Shown here: positions 26,589-41,980 of the stretch, piece after piece
Layout of the letters: every line of letters starts with the position of its first letter
How positions within the stretch are numbered: the stretch's first letter is position 1
Assembly: GCF_019693445.1 (NCBI RefSeq)
Contig: NZ_JAHRBL010000007.1
Coordinates: 1-64,000 of the forward strand
DNA: 64,000 bases
Direction of reading: 5' to 3'
From: Deinococcus aquaedulcis
GTDB lineage: Bacteria > Deinococcota > Deinococci > Deinococcales > Deinococcaceae
Translations under genes and position numbers: made by a program
The notes under the pieces: model-generated
Database searches by the model: none
Seen by the model: the letters and a program-made list of their open reading frames with translations, nothing else
What the model was told of the DNA's origin: nothing

Positions 26589-27122
26589 TTACTTCTTCAG
26601 CGTCAGGGTGCAGGTGCCCACTTTCACGCCAGCGCCGCGCATGATCGCCACGGCTTCCTCGGCGCTTTTGGGGTCGGGCAGGTCCTCGTCCAGTTTCTCC
26701 AGCTCGGTGCTGATCTCGTCCAGGGAGCCGGCCAGCAGGGCGCCGCCGCCCACCATGCCCTTCAGAAAGCCGAAGCAGGCCAGCATGTCACCGTCATTCA
26801 TCATGCCGGTCATCACGTCACCGGCGAAGATGGTGCCGTCCTCGGGGTTGTAGGAAAAGGGGCCCACGTCGCCGTCAAAGTCCCAGCCGTCGTCCCAGGT
26901 GGGGGCCTTCTTGCTGAGCACAATCTGGCGGTTAACCTTCTGGCCGCTGGCCGTGGTGCCGCTGAGAATCCAGGTCTGCCCGGGTTTGACCGGCGAGTTG
27001 GCTGCCAGCGCGCGGGGGGCGCCGAAGGGCGCCACGGTGCGGGGCTGGGCATTTTGCGCGCCACCTGCCAGGGCAGCGGAGGGCAGGAGCAGCAGGGCGG
27101 CCACAAGAAAAGAACGTTTCAC
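26589..27122 (-). CDS. Hypothetical secreted protein
   Basis: A 177-residue protein with a textbook signal peptide (KRSFLVAALLLLPSAALA). The GTG at 27122 is chosen because TAGCCT lies 7 bases before it and because it leaves a correctly placed signal peptide. The mature region has WDDGWDFDGDVGPFSYN and several acidic stretches, then a cysteine near the C-terminus. Family not recognised. Confidence 0.65.
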   Translation of the reverse strand: MKRSFLVAALLLLPSAALAGGAQNAQPRTVAPFGAPRALAANSPVKPGQTWILSGTTASGQKVNRQIVLSKKAPTWDDGWDFDGDVGPFSYNPEDGTIFAGDVMTGMMNDGDMLACFGFLKGMVGGGALLAGSLDEISTELEKLDEDLPDPKSAEEAVAIMRGAGVKVGTCTLTLKK

Positions 27123-27210
27123 GCCCGAGAGGCTAACAGGTGACGAAGGTGAGGAACACCGCATGTGCGGCGTGACAGGGTGTTCAGACTCCGGTCCCTA
27201 GCCTGCGGGT

Positions 27211-27510
27211 ATGGCAAGACTCCCCTACTACTGCGCCTGTTTCCGGATCAGTCTGCGCAAACGCTGGAGCTTCATCCTGGGCAGCATGCTGTGTGGCGCC
27301 GGCGTGCTGGCGGCCTTTCAAACCCCGCTGCTGGCGCTGATCACGGGCACGGCGCTGCTGGGCCTGCTGCATGCCGCCGTCCTGTGCATGCAGTCCTGGC
27401 AACGCCACCGCTACGACGGTCGCCCGCTGCGCATGGCTGGGCTCTGGGCCCCGGTCACCGCGCCGACCCACCACGGCGCCCCGACCGATCAACCCTGGCG
27501 ACTTCCCTGA
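27211..27510 (+). CDS. Small hypothetical membrane protein
   Basis: A 99-residue protein with two hydrophobic segments (about 21-38 and 42-62) and a basic tail. It is supported as a gene by TAGCCT placed 6 bases before the ATG and by coding-like composition, but I recognise no family. The three cysteines near the N-terminus and in helix 2 are notable. The divergent neighbour is 88 bases away. Confidence 0.45.
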   Translation: MARLPYYCACFRISLRKRWSFILGSMLCGAGVLAAFQTPLLALITGTALLGLLHAAVLCMQSWQRHRYDGRPLRMAGLWAPVTAPTHHGAPTDQPWRLP

Positions 27511-27559
27511 CATTTGCTGTGACAGCCCTGTCAGAACAGGCGGGGGAGCAGCGTCGGCC

Positions 27560-28453
27560 CTAGACTTCCCCGCCCCATTCCAGGCCGTGTTCCGTCCAGG
27601 CGGCCTCAATATGCGTCAGGGCGTCCAGGGGCAGCGGGCCTTCTTCGACCAGGCGCACGTTCCGCTCCAGGTTCTCGATGTTCGCCGTGCCCACGATGGC
27701 ACTGTGGACCCCCGGTGAGTAAGCCGCGAAGCGCAGCGCAAAGGCGTCCCAGTCCAGCCCGGTGGCTTCGCGGACTGCGTTCAGGTTCAGCACCTGCAGC
27801 CGTTCCCAGTAGGTCTCGGCGTAGTCGCCCACCGGGCGCGCTGTGAAGCGCCACGCCGCATTGGCAATGGGCCGCTTGGCGATCACGCCCAGGCCACGTT
27901 CGATGGCGGCGGGCAGCAGCTGGCGGCGGCTGAACTGGTCGGCCAGATTCACGCTGGTTTCCACGCTGTCAAAGCGCCCGGAGCTGATGGCCCCGGCCAG
28001 CGCCTCGTTCTCGCCGCTGTAGGCTACCACGCGAATCAGGCCCGCCGAGCGCGCGTCGTCCAGCGCCTGCAGCAGATCCTCGTGGCGCAGCACGTCGGCG
28101 GGGCAGGAGTGCAGGTGAAAAATATCAATCCAGTCGCTGCGCAGCCGGGTCAGGGCCTGCTCGATGCCCAGGCGGATGGCCTGCGGAGTCCAGTCCTCGG
28201 CGCCCTCGGCCCCGTAGCCGCCCTTGGTGCTGAGGATGAAGTCATGGCGGCGGTAGGCGAGGTGGCGGCCAATGCGCTCCTCACTGAGCCCGTAGCCGCG
28301 CGCCGTGTCAATCAAGGTGATGCCCCGGTCCACGGCGCGGTTCAGCAGCGTACCTGCCTCGTCCTCGCTGAGGTGCTCTGATCCCACCTGTCCCGCGCCC
28401 AGGCCCAGCACGCTGACTTTCAGGCCCGTGTCGCCAAACGCCCGTTGTTCCAT
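27560..28453 (-). CDS. Aldo/keto reductase
   Basis: A 297-residue TIM-barrel oxidoreductase of the aldo/keto reductase superfamily. LIDTARGYGLSEERIG (about 48-63) contains the catalytic Asp and Tyr, STKGG (about 74-78) the catalytic Lys, and IDIFHLHSC (about 110-118) the His. It is expected to use NADPH to reduce aldehydes or ketones; the physiological substrate is unknown. The closest recognisable flavour is the L-galactose dehydrogenase-like group. The start at 28453 is preferred over 28462, as the conserved barrel starts at MEQRAFGDTGLKVS. Confidence 0.9.
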   Translation of the reverse strand: MEQRAFGDTGLKVSVLGLGAGQVGSEHLSEDEAGTLLNRAVDRGITLIDTARGYGLSEERIGRHLAYRRHDFILSTKGGYGAEGAEDWTPQAIRLGIEQALTRLRSDWIDIFHLHSCPADVLRHEDLLQALDDARSAGLIRVVAYSGENEALAGAISSGRFDSVETSVNLADQFSRRQLLPAAIERGLGVIAKRPIANAAWRFTARPVGDYAETYWERLQVLNLNAVREATGLDWDAFALRFAAYSPGVHSAIVGTANIENLERNVRLVEEGPLPLDALTHIEAAWTEHGLEWGGEV

Positions 28454-28510
28454 AGCGCGCATTGTGCCGCGTGGCCGGGTGAGGATGAAGTCACCTGCCG
28501 AGATCAGGGC

Positions 28511-29002
28511 TTAGGGGCAGGAACCCGGCAGCCGCTGCAGGGCCGGAAGGGTGTAGCGCGCGGCAGAGCGGGCGGAACGAACGCAGAGCACGCCCCCTTT
28601 GAGCGCCAGTGCCAGAGGCGGATCGTTGCTGCGACTGCCCGGAATGACCGTCACAGACCGCATGCCTCCCAGGGGATTCCACAGCCGCAGCGTATTAAAG
28701 CCGCCCCCCAGCAGAAAACGCCCGTCCGGAGTCCACAGCAGGGTGCGCACGTTGCTGTCTGGCAGGGCACGCGTGGGCTGCCCAGGCCGCGCCAGCATCA
28801 CCTCGCAGCCGGTAAAGCGCAGGGACTCCCAGCAGAACAGCACAGCCGCCGCCCTGCGGCCTGGGGCATACAGCGTCTGTTTATGCTCCCAGGCGTAAAT
28901 GTCCGTGTTGGGTGAGGCGCGCACCGTCACCACCGACCCACCGGGAAAAGGCACGTTCAGCTGGGTCAATGCCACTGGAGCGGCGGGCAGGAAGGCCAAC
29001 AT
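28511..29002 (-). CDS. Hypothetical protein, WD-repeat-like fragments
   Basis: A 163-residue protein with a hydrophobic N-terminus (possible signal). The segments VRTLLWTPDGRFLLGGGFNTLRLWNP resemble a single WD40-type blade. It is too short for a full propeller, so it may be a remnant of a longer protein or an unusual short form. TAGGCT lies 5 bases before the ATG. Confidence 0.5.
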   Translation of the reverse strand: MLAFLPAAPVALTQLNVPFPGGSVVTVRASPNTDIYAWEHKQTLYAPGRRAAAVLFCWESLRFTGCEVMLARPGQPTRALPDSNVRTLLWTPDGRFLLGGGFNTLRLWNPLGGMRSVTVIPGSRSNDPPLALALKGGVLCVRSARSAARYTLPALQRLPGSCP

Positions 29003-29088
29003 GCTCCAGCCTACCGGCCCGGGGTTCGCCAGCCCTCCACAGAAAGAGGGAGGAGGCCGCAGCCTTCTCCCCCACTCCCCATCCCAGT

Positions 29089-30930
<1,842 letters not shown>

Positions 30931-30998
30931 AGGTGCAGGGTACGCCCGGAGGGGGAGGGACGGGTGACTTTGTGGGGATGTGGGGAGTGGGGGGTGGT

Positions 30999-31412
30999 GA
31001 GTGGGAAAAGATTGGGGCGCAGGGGGCAGGGTGCGGGATGCAGGAAAAGAGGGGAGTGGGGTGTGGGAACAGATGGGGGTGGGCGGTGGGCGGGTGCGGG
31101 GGTCTGGACGCCCCCTCACCCCTTGCTGCGCAAGGCCCTCTCCCACGAGGGGAGAGGGGAGCAAAGCCCTTCAATCTGTTCAAAAGTAGAACCTTCTGGG
31201 CCGCACCAAGCCTTCTTGCCCCTCTCCCGCCCAGGTCCAGACGAAGCCGTCGTGCGCGAAGCGCGCGGGCGTACGACGATGGGCGAAGGAATGCCACGGC
31301 GTACGACGCAGAGCGAAGCCAAGCCGCCGCACACCGTCAGTCAACGTTGCCCAGTGCGAACGTTGCTCCCCCCTGCCCCTCCGGGGTAGGGGGGCTGGGG
31401 GGGTGGGGCAAC
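30999..31412 (+). repeat. Long inverted repeat, left copy
   Basis: About 415 bases that recur, by eye at roughly 80 percent identity, as the reverse complement of 33301-33733. Shared landmarks are GTGGGAAAAGATTGGGGCGC, the AGCAAAGC..TTCA.TCTGTTC block, the hairpin CGTCGTGCGCG..CGCGCGGGCGTACGACG, the CACCGTCAGTCAACGTT block, and a G/C-rich end TAGGGGGGCTGGG. No protein is conserved through it. It fills most of the 544-base gap between the ABC exporter and ald. Confidence 0.85.
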
Positions 31413-31474
31413 GTCCACAGCATCAACAAAAAAGCGCCCCCACCAGCCAGCGGGGAACGCCCAACGCCTTCCAA

Positions 31475-32581
<1,107 letters not shown>

Positions 32582-32749
32582 GACCTAACCTCGCTTGGCC
32601 CGCGCGGACCTGGGCCCGCCGGCACTGAATATGGCTGAACTTCAACGCAAGATTAACAGGGAAAGCCCTGCGCGCGATTGCCAGCACCGGCCAGAAAGAC
32701 CCCCATGTCCGCAACAGGGTTGCGCCGTTGTGGCACACTACGCCTTATC

Positions 32750-33220
32750 ATGTCGCAAAGCACGCTGGACGCCATTGACCGGCAGATTCTGAGCATCTTG
32801 CAGCGGGACGCCCGCATTCCCAACACCGAACTGGCCGACGAGATCGGCCTGACCCCGGCCCCCACGCTGCGCCGGGTGCGGCGGCTGGAGGAAGAGGGCG
32901 TGATTCAGCGTTACGTGGCCCTGCTGGACCCCAAACTGGTGGGCCGCGAACTGATGGTGATCGTGCGCGTCACGCTGGACAAGCAGACGAAGGCAGGCTT
33001 CGAACAGTTTGCCAAGAAGATGCAGGAGCGGCCCGAGGTGCTGGAATGCTTCCTGTGCCTGGGGGACATTGACTACCTGCTCAAGGTCTGCGTGCCGGAT
33101 CTGGACGCCTATCAGCACTTTCTGGTGAACACGTTGGCGGCGATTCCGGGGGTGAGGAATACGGCGAGTACGATTGTGGTGAAGCAGGAGAAGGACACGA
33201 CGAGTTTGCCGTTGGAGTGA
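32750..33220 (+). CDS. lrp: Lrp/AsnC-family transcriptional regulator
   Basis: A 156-residue regulator. Residues 1-60 form the helix-turn-helix (LDAIDRQILSILQRDARIPNTELAD, then LTPAPTLRRVRRLEEEGVI) and residues 65-150 the RAM effector domain that binds amino acids and drives octamer formation. The ATG at 32750 is the only start that places the HTH at the N-terminus. It is divergent from ald, its probable target. The pair is flanked on both sides by long inverted repeats. Confidence 0.92.
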   Translation: MSQSTLDAIDRQILSILQRDARIPNTELADEIGLTPAPTLRRVRRLEEEGVIQRYVALLDPKLVGRELMVIVRVTLDKQTKAGFEQFAKKMQERPEVLECFLCLGDIDYLLKVCVPDLDAYQHFLVNTLAAIPGVRNTASTIVVKQEKDTTSLPLE

Positions 33221-33300
33221 GGGGTGGGCGGAGGTGGGCTGGGCTTGCCGGTTCCCTGTGGCCTGCTGTGGGCGGCAGCCCAGGGTGGCTCTTTGCTCAT

Positions 33301-33733
33301 ATTTGCCCCACCCCCCAGCCCCCTACCCCAGAGGGGCAGGGGGAGCAGTCGCTGCGCTCGGCAAACGTTGACTGACGGTGTGGGGCGGCCCGGCTTCGCC
33401 CCGCGTTGTACGCCGTGGTCCGCCTCCGCCCATCGTCGTACGCCCGCGCGCTACGCGCACGACGGCTTCGTCTGGACCTGGGCGGTGCTGGGGCAGGCCG
33501 CCTTGGTGCGACCTAGAAAGTTCTACTTTTGAACAGATGAAGAGCTTTGCTCCCCTCTCCCCGCGTGGGACTCGCAGAGCTGCGCCGCAGAGAGGGGCTG
33601 GGGGTGAGGGGGCCCACAGACCACCCCACCCGCCCACCGCCCACCCCATCTGTTCCCACACCCCACAACCCACGCCCCTCTTTTCCCGCATCCCGCACCC
33701 CGCCCCCTGCGCCCCAATCTTTTCCCACTTCCC
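33301..33733 (-). repeat. Long inverted repeat, right copy
   Basis: Reverse-complement partner of 30999-31412. Differences between the copies are substitutions and small insertions, including inside the G/C-rich ends, while the stem CGTCGTGCGCG..CGTACGACG is retained in both. It fills most of the 575-base gap between lrp and the cyclophilin gene. The two copies enclose exactly ald and lrp. Confidence 0.85.
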
Positions 33734-33795
33734 ACTGCCCACTCCCTACACCCTCCTCTCCCCGCTCTCATCTTCCCCGTGGAACACTGGGCCCC

Positions 33796-34515
33796 ATGCG
33801 CCCTTCTGCTCTGTCCCTCACCCTGGCCCTCAGTGGGCTGCTGGCGGCCTGTGCGCCGGCCGCCACCCAGTCGCAGCCGGTCAGGCCGGCCCCGGTCAGC
33901 ACGGCGCCCACGCCGGCACCGGCCCCAGTGCAGAGCTTCACGGTGGTCTCGCCCCTGTCGGCCACGCCGGTGCGCACCTTCAGCGCGCCGCCCACGCAGG
34001 TGATTGACCCGGCCAAGCAATACCGCGCCATTCTGAAAACCAGCCGGGGCGACGTGACAGTAGAGTTGCTCCCCAAAGCGTCGCCGGTGGCGGTGAACAA
34101 CTTCGTGTTCCTGGCCCTGAACCGCTTTTACGACGGCACCCGCTTTCACCGTGTTATTGATGGCTTTATGGCCCAGGGCGGCGATCCCCTCAGCGCCGAT
34201 GAGGGCAAGAAGACGCAGTGGGGCACTGGCGGGCCTGGGTATCAGTTCCCGGCAGAGGTCAACAATGGCCTGCGCTTTGACCGCGCCGGGGTGCTGGGCA
34301 TGGCGCGCGCCCAGAGCCTGAATTCGCAGGGCAGCCAGTTTTTCATCACGGTGGCCCCCGCCGACTTCCTGAGTGGCGGCTACACGGTGTTTGGGCGTGT
34401 GCTGTCGGGTCAGGACGTGCTGGACCGGCTGACGCGCAACTACAGCAGCACCGGGCCCATTGCTGGGGCCGGGGCGGACCTGCTGCAGAGCGTGCAGATT
34501 CTCCAGTCTCCATAA
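33796..34515 (+). CDS. Cyclophilin-type peptidyl-prolyl isomerase, lipoprotein
   Basis: A 239-residue protein with a signal peptide ending in LLAACAP, so it is lipidated and faces the outside of the cytoplasmic membrane. A Pro/Ala-rich linker (about 23-70) leads to the cyclophilin domain. That domain contains FYDGTRFHRVIDGFMAQGGD (catalytic Arg and Phe) and GSQFFITVAP, both intact. Probable role: folding of exported proteins. AACACT lies 7 bases before the ATG, so the mRNA is likely leaderless. Confidence 0.92.
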   Translation: MRPSALSLTLALSGLLAACAPAATQSQPVRPAPVSTAPTPAPAPVQSFTVVSPLSATPVRTFSAPPTQVIDPAKQYRAILKTSRGDVTVELLPKASPVAVNNFVFLALNRFYDGTRFHRVIDGFMAQGGDPLSADEGKKTQWGTGGPGYQFPAEVNNGLRFDRAGVLGMARAQSLNSQGSQFFITVAPADFLSGGYTVFGRVLSGQDVLDRLTRNYSSTGPIAGAGADLLQSVQILQSP

Positions 34516-34552
34516 ACACGTGCCGGGGACGGCCACAGCTACACTGAACGCC

Positions 34553-35224
34553 ATGCGCGCGCGTTCTGCCCTGCCCCTGCTGGCCGCCGCTGCGGGGGCG
34601 TGGTACCTCCGCAGCGTGTTCCGTTTCCGTGATCCGGTGCGCCTGCCGCCCGTCGCCCCCGGTGAGGTGCTGAGCCCAGCCGACGGCGTGGTCTGCGCGG
34701 TGCGCCGTGTGGAGGGCGGCCAGATTGCGGGCGAGCCGCCTGTGGACGCTGCCGGCCTGCTGGGCACCCCAGAGGCGCGTGACGGCTGGCTGATCGCGGT
34801 GTTTGTGGGGCCGCTGGACGTGCATTACGTGTACCAGCCCTGCAGTGGCCGGGTCACGTTCGCGCAGCACGTGGGCGCGCGGACCAACGTGCCGCTCATC
34901 GGTGCCGCCGAGGCGCTGGGCCTGCTGAGCGGCCGCCCGGCGGACCTGCTGACACGGCGCGGGCCGCTGGAAAACGAGCGGCTGGTGGCGGTCACGCACG
35001 CGGAGACGGGCCCAGTGACCCTGACCCTGGTGGCGCCGGGCGCGGGGCTGCGCGGCACCTCGTTCACGCGCGAGGGCGACGAGGTGCGCGCCGGGCACAA
35101 GGCCGCGTTTCTGGAGGAAGGCGGCGTGGCGCTGCTGCATCTCCCGGCGAACCATGAGCCTGCCGTGCGCGTGGGTGAGCGCGTGCAGGGCGCCCTGAGC
35201 GTGGTGGCCCGCCGCACGTCCTAG
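34553..35224 (+). CDS. Phosphatidylserine decarboxylase-like protein without the pyruvoyl serine
   Basis: A 223-residue protein with family hallmarks: a short hydrophobic N-terminus, FRFRDP, LSPADGVV (about 43-50), then FVGPLDVHYVYQP, where active decarboxylases have 'LsplDVHvnR', and NVPL. Active enzymes self-cleave at a C-terminal Gly-Ser to create the pyruvoyl group; here the aligned segment reads FLEEGGVALLHLP (near residue 190), with Gly in place of Ser. It may therefore be inactive, use another chemistry, or play a scaffold or lipid-binding role. TACACT lies 7 bases before the ATG. Confidence 0.75.
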   Translation: MRARSALPLLAAAAGAWYLRSVFRFRDPVRLPPVAPGEVLSPADGVVCAVRRVEGGQIAGEPPVDAAGLLGTPEARDGWLIAVFVGPLDVHYVYQPCSGRVTFAQHVGARTNVPLIGAAEALGLLSGRPADLLTRRGPLENERLVAVTHAETGPVTLTLVAPGAGLRGTSFTREGDEVRAGHKAAFLEEGGVALLHLPANHEPAVRVGERVQGALSVVARRTS

Positions 35225-35296
35225 GCGCGGCGGCCAGGGCGCGGCCCCCCTATTCAGAGCAGGGCCAAGCAGAAGCCAAGCAGAAAGGGGGATCAG

Positions 35297-36226
<930 letters not shown>

Positions 36227-36228
36227 AC

Positions 36229-36297
36229 GGAAAGTGGGCAGTGGTGAGTGGGGAAAAGCATCCCTTTCCACTGCCCACTCACCACTTCCTACTTCCG
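36229..36297. repeat. Palindromic mini-repeat related to the ends of the long inverted repeats
   Basis: AAGTGGGCAGTGGTGAGTGG and its inverse CCACTGCCCACTCACCACTT flank a short A/T-rich centre, so the unit can fold on itself. The same GTGGGCAGTGG and GTGAGTGGG words occur at the outer edges of the inverted repeats near 31000 and 33735, suggesting a dispersed repeat family. Confidence 0.6.
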
Positions 36298-36299
36298 CA

Positions 36300-36334
36300 A
36301 CAAAAAAGCGAGCCCTGGGCTCGCTTTTTTGTTG
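36300..36334. terminator. Bidirectional intrinsic terminator
   Basis: AAAAAAGCGAGCCC TG GGGCTCGCTTTTTT: an 8-bp GC stem with A-run before and T-run after, so it works in both directions. It lies between the plus-strand gene ending at 36226 and hsp20 ending at 36337. Confidence 0.92.
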
Positions 36335-36336
36335 CC

Positions 36337-36783
<447 letters not shown>

Positions 36784-36853
36784 GCACGTACCTCCTTGGG
36801 GTGGAAGCGCGCGGCCGGGACAGCCCGGATGGCCCTCGCGCTTAACTGCCCAT

Positions 36854-36882
36854 ATGGTAAAACCTGAGTGCTTTGTTGTCAA
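36854..36882 (-). promoter_or_regulatory. Promoter for hsp20
   Basis: On the minus strand TTGACA (36882-36877) is followed after 17 bases by TACCAT (36859-36854), a good housekeeping-sigma promoter 71 bases from the start codon. No CIRCE-type repeat was seen. Confidence 0.6.
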
Positions 36883-36932
36883 GTTTAGTGCGCTTCAAGG
36901 AGAGTGATGCAGGACGGGCTGGAGGCAGCGGC

Positions 36933-36961
36933 ATGACAGGCCCCCCGGGGCGGTGTACACT
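36933..36961 (+). promoter_or_regulatory. Probable promoter of the pyr operon
   Basis: ATGACA, 17 bases, TACACT. Transcription would begin near 36968, giving a leader of about 180 bases that contains the PyrR-type site, the leader peptide and the terminator before pyrR. Confidence 0.6.
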
Positions 36962-37026
36962 TCCCCAGGCTGTGCGGGCCTTGCCCCGGCGCGCCCCTTA
37001 CAACCTCCACTTTCGTCCTTTCCCAG

Positions 37027-37042
37027 CAGTCCCGTGAGGCTG
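37027..37042 (+). promoter_or_regulatory. PyrR-binding loop in the pyr leader
   Basis: CAGTCCCGTGAGGCTG matches the conserved PyrR-binding RNA loop (AGUCCNGNGAGGYU). A partial repeat, CCCGTGAGGC, follows at 37050-37059 and could form the competing stem. Binding of PyrR with UMP/UTP would favour termination downstream. Confidence 0.8.
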
Positions 37043-37056
37043 CACCCGCCCCGTGA

Positions 37057-38636
<1,580 letters not shown>

Positions 38637-38638
38637 CG

Positions 38639-39283
38639 GTGCGGCGCGCGGCTCTGCTGCTGGCGGCCCTGCACAGTGGGGCCGGGGCCTGCAGTCCGGT
38701 GCCCCCCAGCGCCGCCCTGACCCAGGCGCAGGCGGCACTGGACGCCGCCCGGTTGGACAGCGCCGCGTGTGCGGGGCAGCCCAGCGCGGCCTGCACTGCC
38801 TACCGGCTGGCCCCGGCACAGGTGGCCGAACTGCGCCTGACGGTGGCCCGCGAAGCCAGCACGTTGTTTCCGGGGGCGCCGCTCCCGGCAGACAGTCTGC
38901 GCCAACAGGGCGGGGTGTGGCACCTCACCGAATCGGTGCGCTACGGCCAGGACGCGCAGATTCGTGCGGTGCCGGGCGGCAGCGTGGCGATCACCACCGA
39001 CCGGCAAACCGCTTACGAGCGGGTGACCGAACGCCTGAACCGCGCTTCGCGCTGGTCGGCCCTGTGGTGGACCTGCGGGCTGGCGGGGCTGGGCGGCCTG
39101 GGCCTGGAGGTGCGTGACTGCCGCTGGACCCCGGCCCCGGCCGCAGACCCCTGGCCACGCACCTTCGACTTCACGGTGGTGCAGGCCGACGCCAGCCTGC
39201 CCCCGGGCCGCTATTCGTGGTATGCCCCAGATGGCGGCACCTGCCACGGCGGCGCGCCGTTCCGCAAAGCGGATTTCCGCTAG
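38639..39283 (+). CDS. Secreted protein A of the pyr operon
   Basis: A 214-residue protein starting with GTG two bases after the pyrB stop. The N-terminal signal peptide (RRAALLLAALHSGAGA) ends in a cysteine context that is not a strong lipobox. The mature region starts with an AQAALDAARLDSAACAG helix, followed by YRLAPAQVAEL. It is clearly related to the next gene (same order of cysteines, same Y-R-x-A-P-x-x-V-A segment), so the two are tandem paralogues. Family unknown. Its place between pyrB and pyrC makes co-transcription very likely. Confidence 0.65.
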   Translation: MRRAALLLAALHSGAGACSPVPPSAALTQAQAALDAARLDSAACAGQPSAACTAYRLAPAQVAELRLTVAREASTLFPGAPLPADSLRQQGGVWHLTESVRYGQDAQIRAVPGGSVAITTDRQTAYERVTERLNRASRWSALWWTCGLAGLGGLGLEVRDCRWTPAPAADPWPRTFDFTVVQADASLPPGRYSWYAPDGGTCHGGAPFRKADFR

Positions 39284-39293
39284 GAGAAAGCCC

Positions 39294-39929
39294 ATGCGTC
39301 ATCTGCTTGCCCTGCTGCTGCTGACCCAAAGTGCGGCGCTGGCCTGTTTGCCCCCCTCCCGGAGCCCCGCCATGATGAGCGCCGAGCGCGCACTGAACGC
39401 GCTCCGCACAGGCCAGGCATGCCCGAACGTGGTGGAAGACCCATGCACACGCACCTACCGCGCCGCGCCGCAGGAGGTCGCAAGGCTCTTGGCCCAGCAA
39501 GCCAACACGGTGGCCCGCCGCAGCGGCGAGGTGTGGACGGTTGTGCTGGACGAGTACCGGGGGCAGCGGGTTCAGATTCGGGCGGGGGCCGGGGGCACGC
39601 AGGTGGTTCAGAGCGACTGGGAGACCGCCTATGAAACGCTGCTCTCCCGCATGGCCACTGCCACAGAGGCGGCGGGTCATGACGGCAAACCTGTGACCTG
39701 CACGCAACTGGGCGTGAAGAGTGACCGCGTACTTGCTTTCGAACAGTGCCGCGTGAGCTGGGCAAAGGCGCAGTCTCCACTGCCAGGACAGCCCTTCACG
39801 CCCACCATCCACTTCACGCTGAGTCGTGTGTCGGACAGCACCCTGGAGCGGGCGGTGGCGTATACGTATACCCCGCTGACCTGGGGCGGCTACCCCTGCG
39901 CGAGCCCACTGGACTATGAGGAGCGCTGA
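39294..39929 (+). CDS. Secreted protein B of the pyr operon, paralogue of A
   Basis: A 211-residue protein with a signal peptide (RHLLALLLLTQSAALA) and AGGAG before the ATG. AERALNALRTGQACP and YRAAPQEVARLL match the equivalent segments of the upstream protein. The C-terminal half keeps paired cysteines and ends in a YTYTPLTWGGYPC region similar in role to the other's YSWYAPDGGTC. No known domain is recognised. A link to pyrimidine metabolism is not implied by the sequence, only by position. Confidence 0.65.
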   Translation: MRHLLALLLLTQSAALACLPPSRSPAMMSAERALNALRTGQACPNVVEDPCTRTYRAAPQEVARLLAQQANTVARRSGEVWTVVLDEYRGQRVQIRAGAGGTQVVQSDWETAYETLLSRMATATEAAGHDGKPVTCTQLGVKSDRVLAFEQCRVSWAKAQSPLPGQPFTPTIHFTLSRVSDSTLERAVAYTYTPLTWGGYPCASPLDYEER

Positions 39930-39962
39930 GACTCACTCTGGCCTCGGGCGCCAGGAGGCGAC

Positions 39963-40654
39963 ATGACCCGAACACCGCAGCGATCTGTCGTTCTCCCCGA
40001 CGTGCATGGTTGTCCCCAGTTTCTTGACTGGGCCGAGGCCCTCTTTCCTGGCCGGCATTTCATTCTGCTGGGTGACCTGATTCACCGGGGCCCGGATTCC
40101 CGTGCATGTCTCAAACGGGCGCTGGCCTGGGCCACGGCTGGCCGGGCGGTCCTGCTCTGGGGCAACCACGAAGACTGGGTCTGGAAGGAAGGCGCCGCGC
40201 TATCAGGGGCCGCCCGTGACGCGTGGTTCAAGCGCGAAGAGGCCGCGCTTCTGCAGCAGTACGAAGCCCACGGAGAGGGGCTGCCGGAGCTGGTGGCTGA
40301 CATTGAGCGCTTCGCCCAGCTGGCCCGGCCCTATTACGTGGAAGAGGACATGCTCTGCGCCCACGCCGCCCGCCCCAGCTTGGGCCGCAGCGCCGACGAG
40401 CTGCTTGACCGTGGGTATCTACTGGACACCCCGGCGCTTGGCCTCCACCCGCTGCCCACGCCCTTTTTTCCAGCCCTCCGCTATTCCGTGCACGGCCATG
40501 CCCCCCAGAAAGCCCCGGTCGTTGACCTCGCCAATGGCGTGGTCTACCTGGATCTGGGCACCGTCAGGACGGGCCAGTTCTGTGTCTGGGACGCCGAAAC
40601 TCAACAGGTTTATCTCTACCCCGATTCAAGCCCTCTTGCTTCTCAGGAGACCCC

Positions 40655-40658
<4 letters not shown>
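39963..40658 (+). CDS. Calcineurin-like metallophosphatase (PrpE/ApaH-like)
   Basis: A 231-residue phosphoesterase with intact metal-binding motifs: PDVHG (near 12-16, in place of GDxHG), GDLIHRGPDS (about 37-46), WGNHEDWV (about 66-73) and VHGHAPQ (near 177). It resembles small bis-nucleotide or protein-phosphatase-type enzymes. The stop overlaps the pyrC start (ATGA). The substrate is unknown; a nucleotide phosphatase would suit the context, but this is inference. Confidence 0.85.
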
Positions 40659-41920
<1,262 letters not shown>

Positions 41921-41937
41921 ACACAAGCAGACCTGAA

Positions 41938-41968
41938 GGGGCCCAGGGACGCGTGTTCCCTGGGCCCC
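41938..41968. terminator. Terminator hairpin after pyrC, shared with the convergent gene
   Basis: GGGGCCCAGGGA and TCCCTGGGCCCC form a 12-bp perfect stem in the 60-base gap between converging genes. The T-run is poor on both sides, so efficiency is uncertain. Confidence 0.65.
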
Positions 41969-41980
41969 CTGTACTCGCTT

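Noticed and set aside
30951..31420. Coding frames inside the long inverted repeats
   Set aside because: They are not conserved in frame between the two copies and give Gly/Arg/Pro-rich translations, so the repeat is treated as non-coding.
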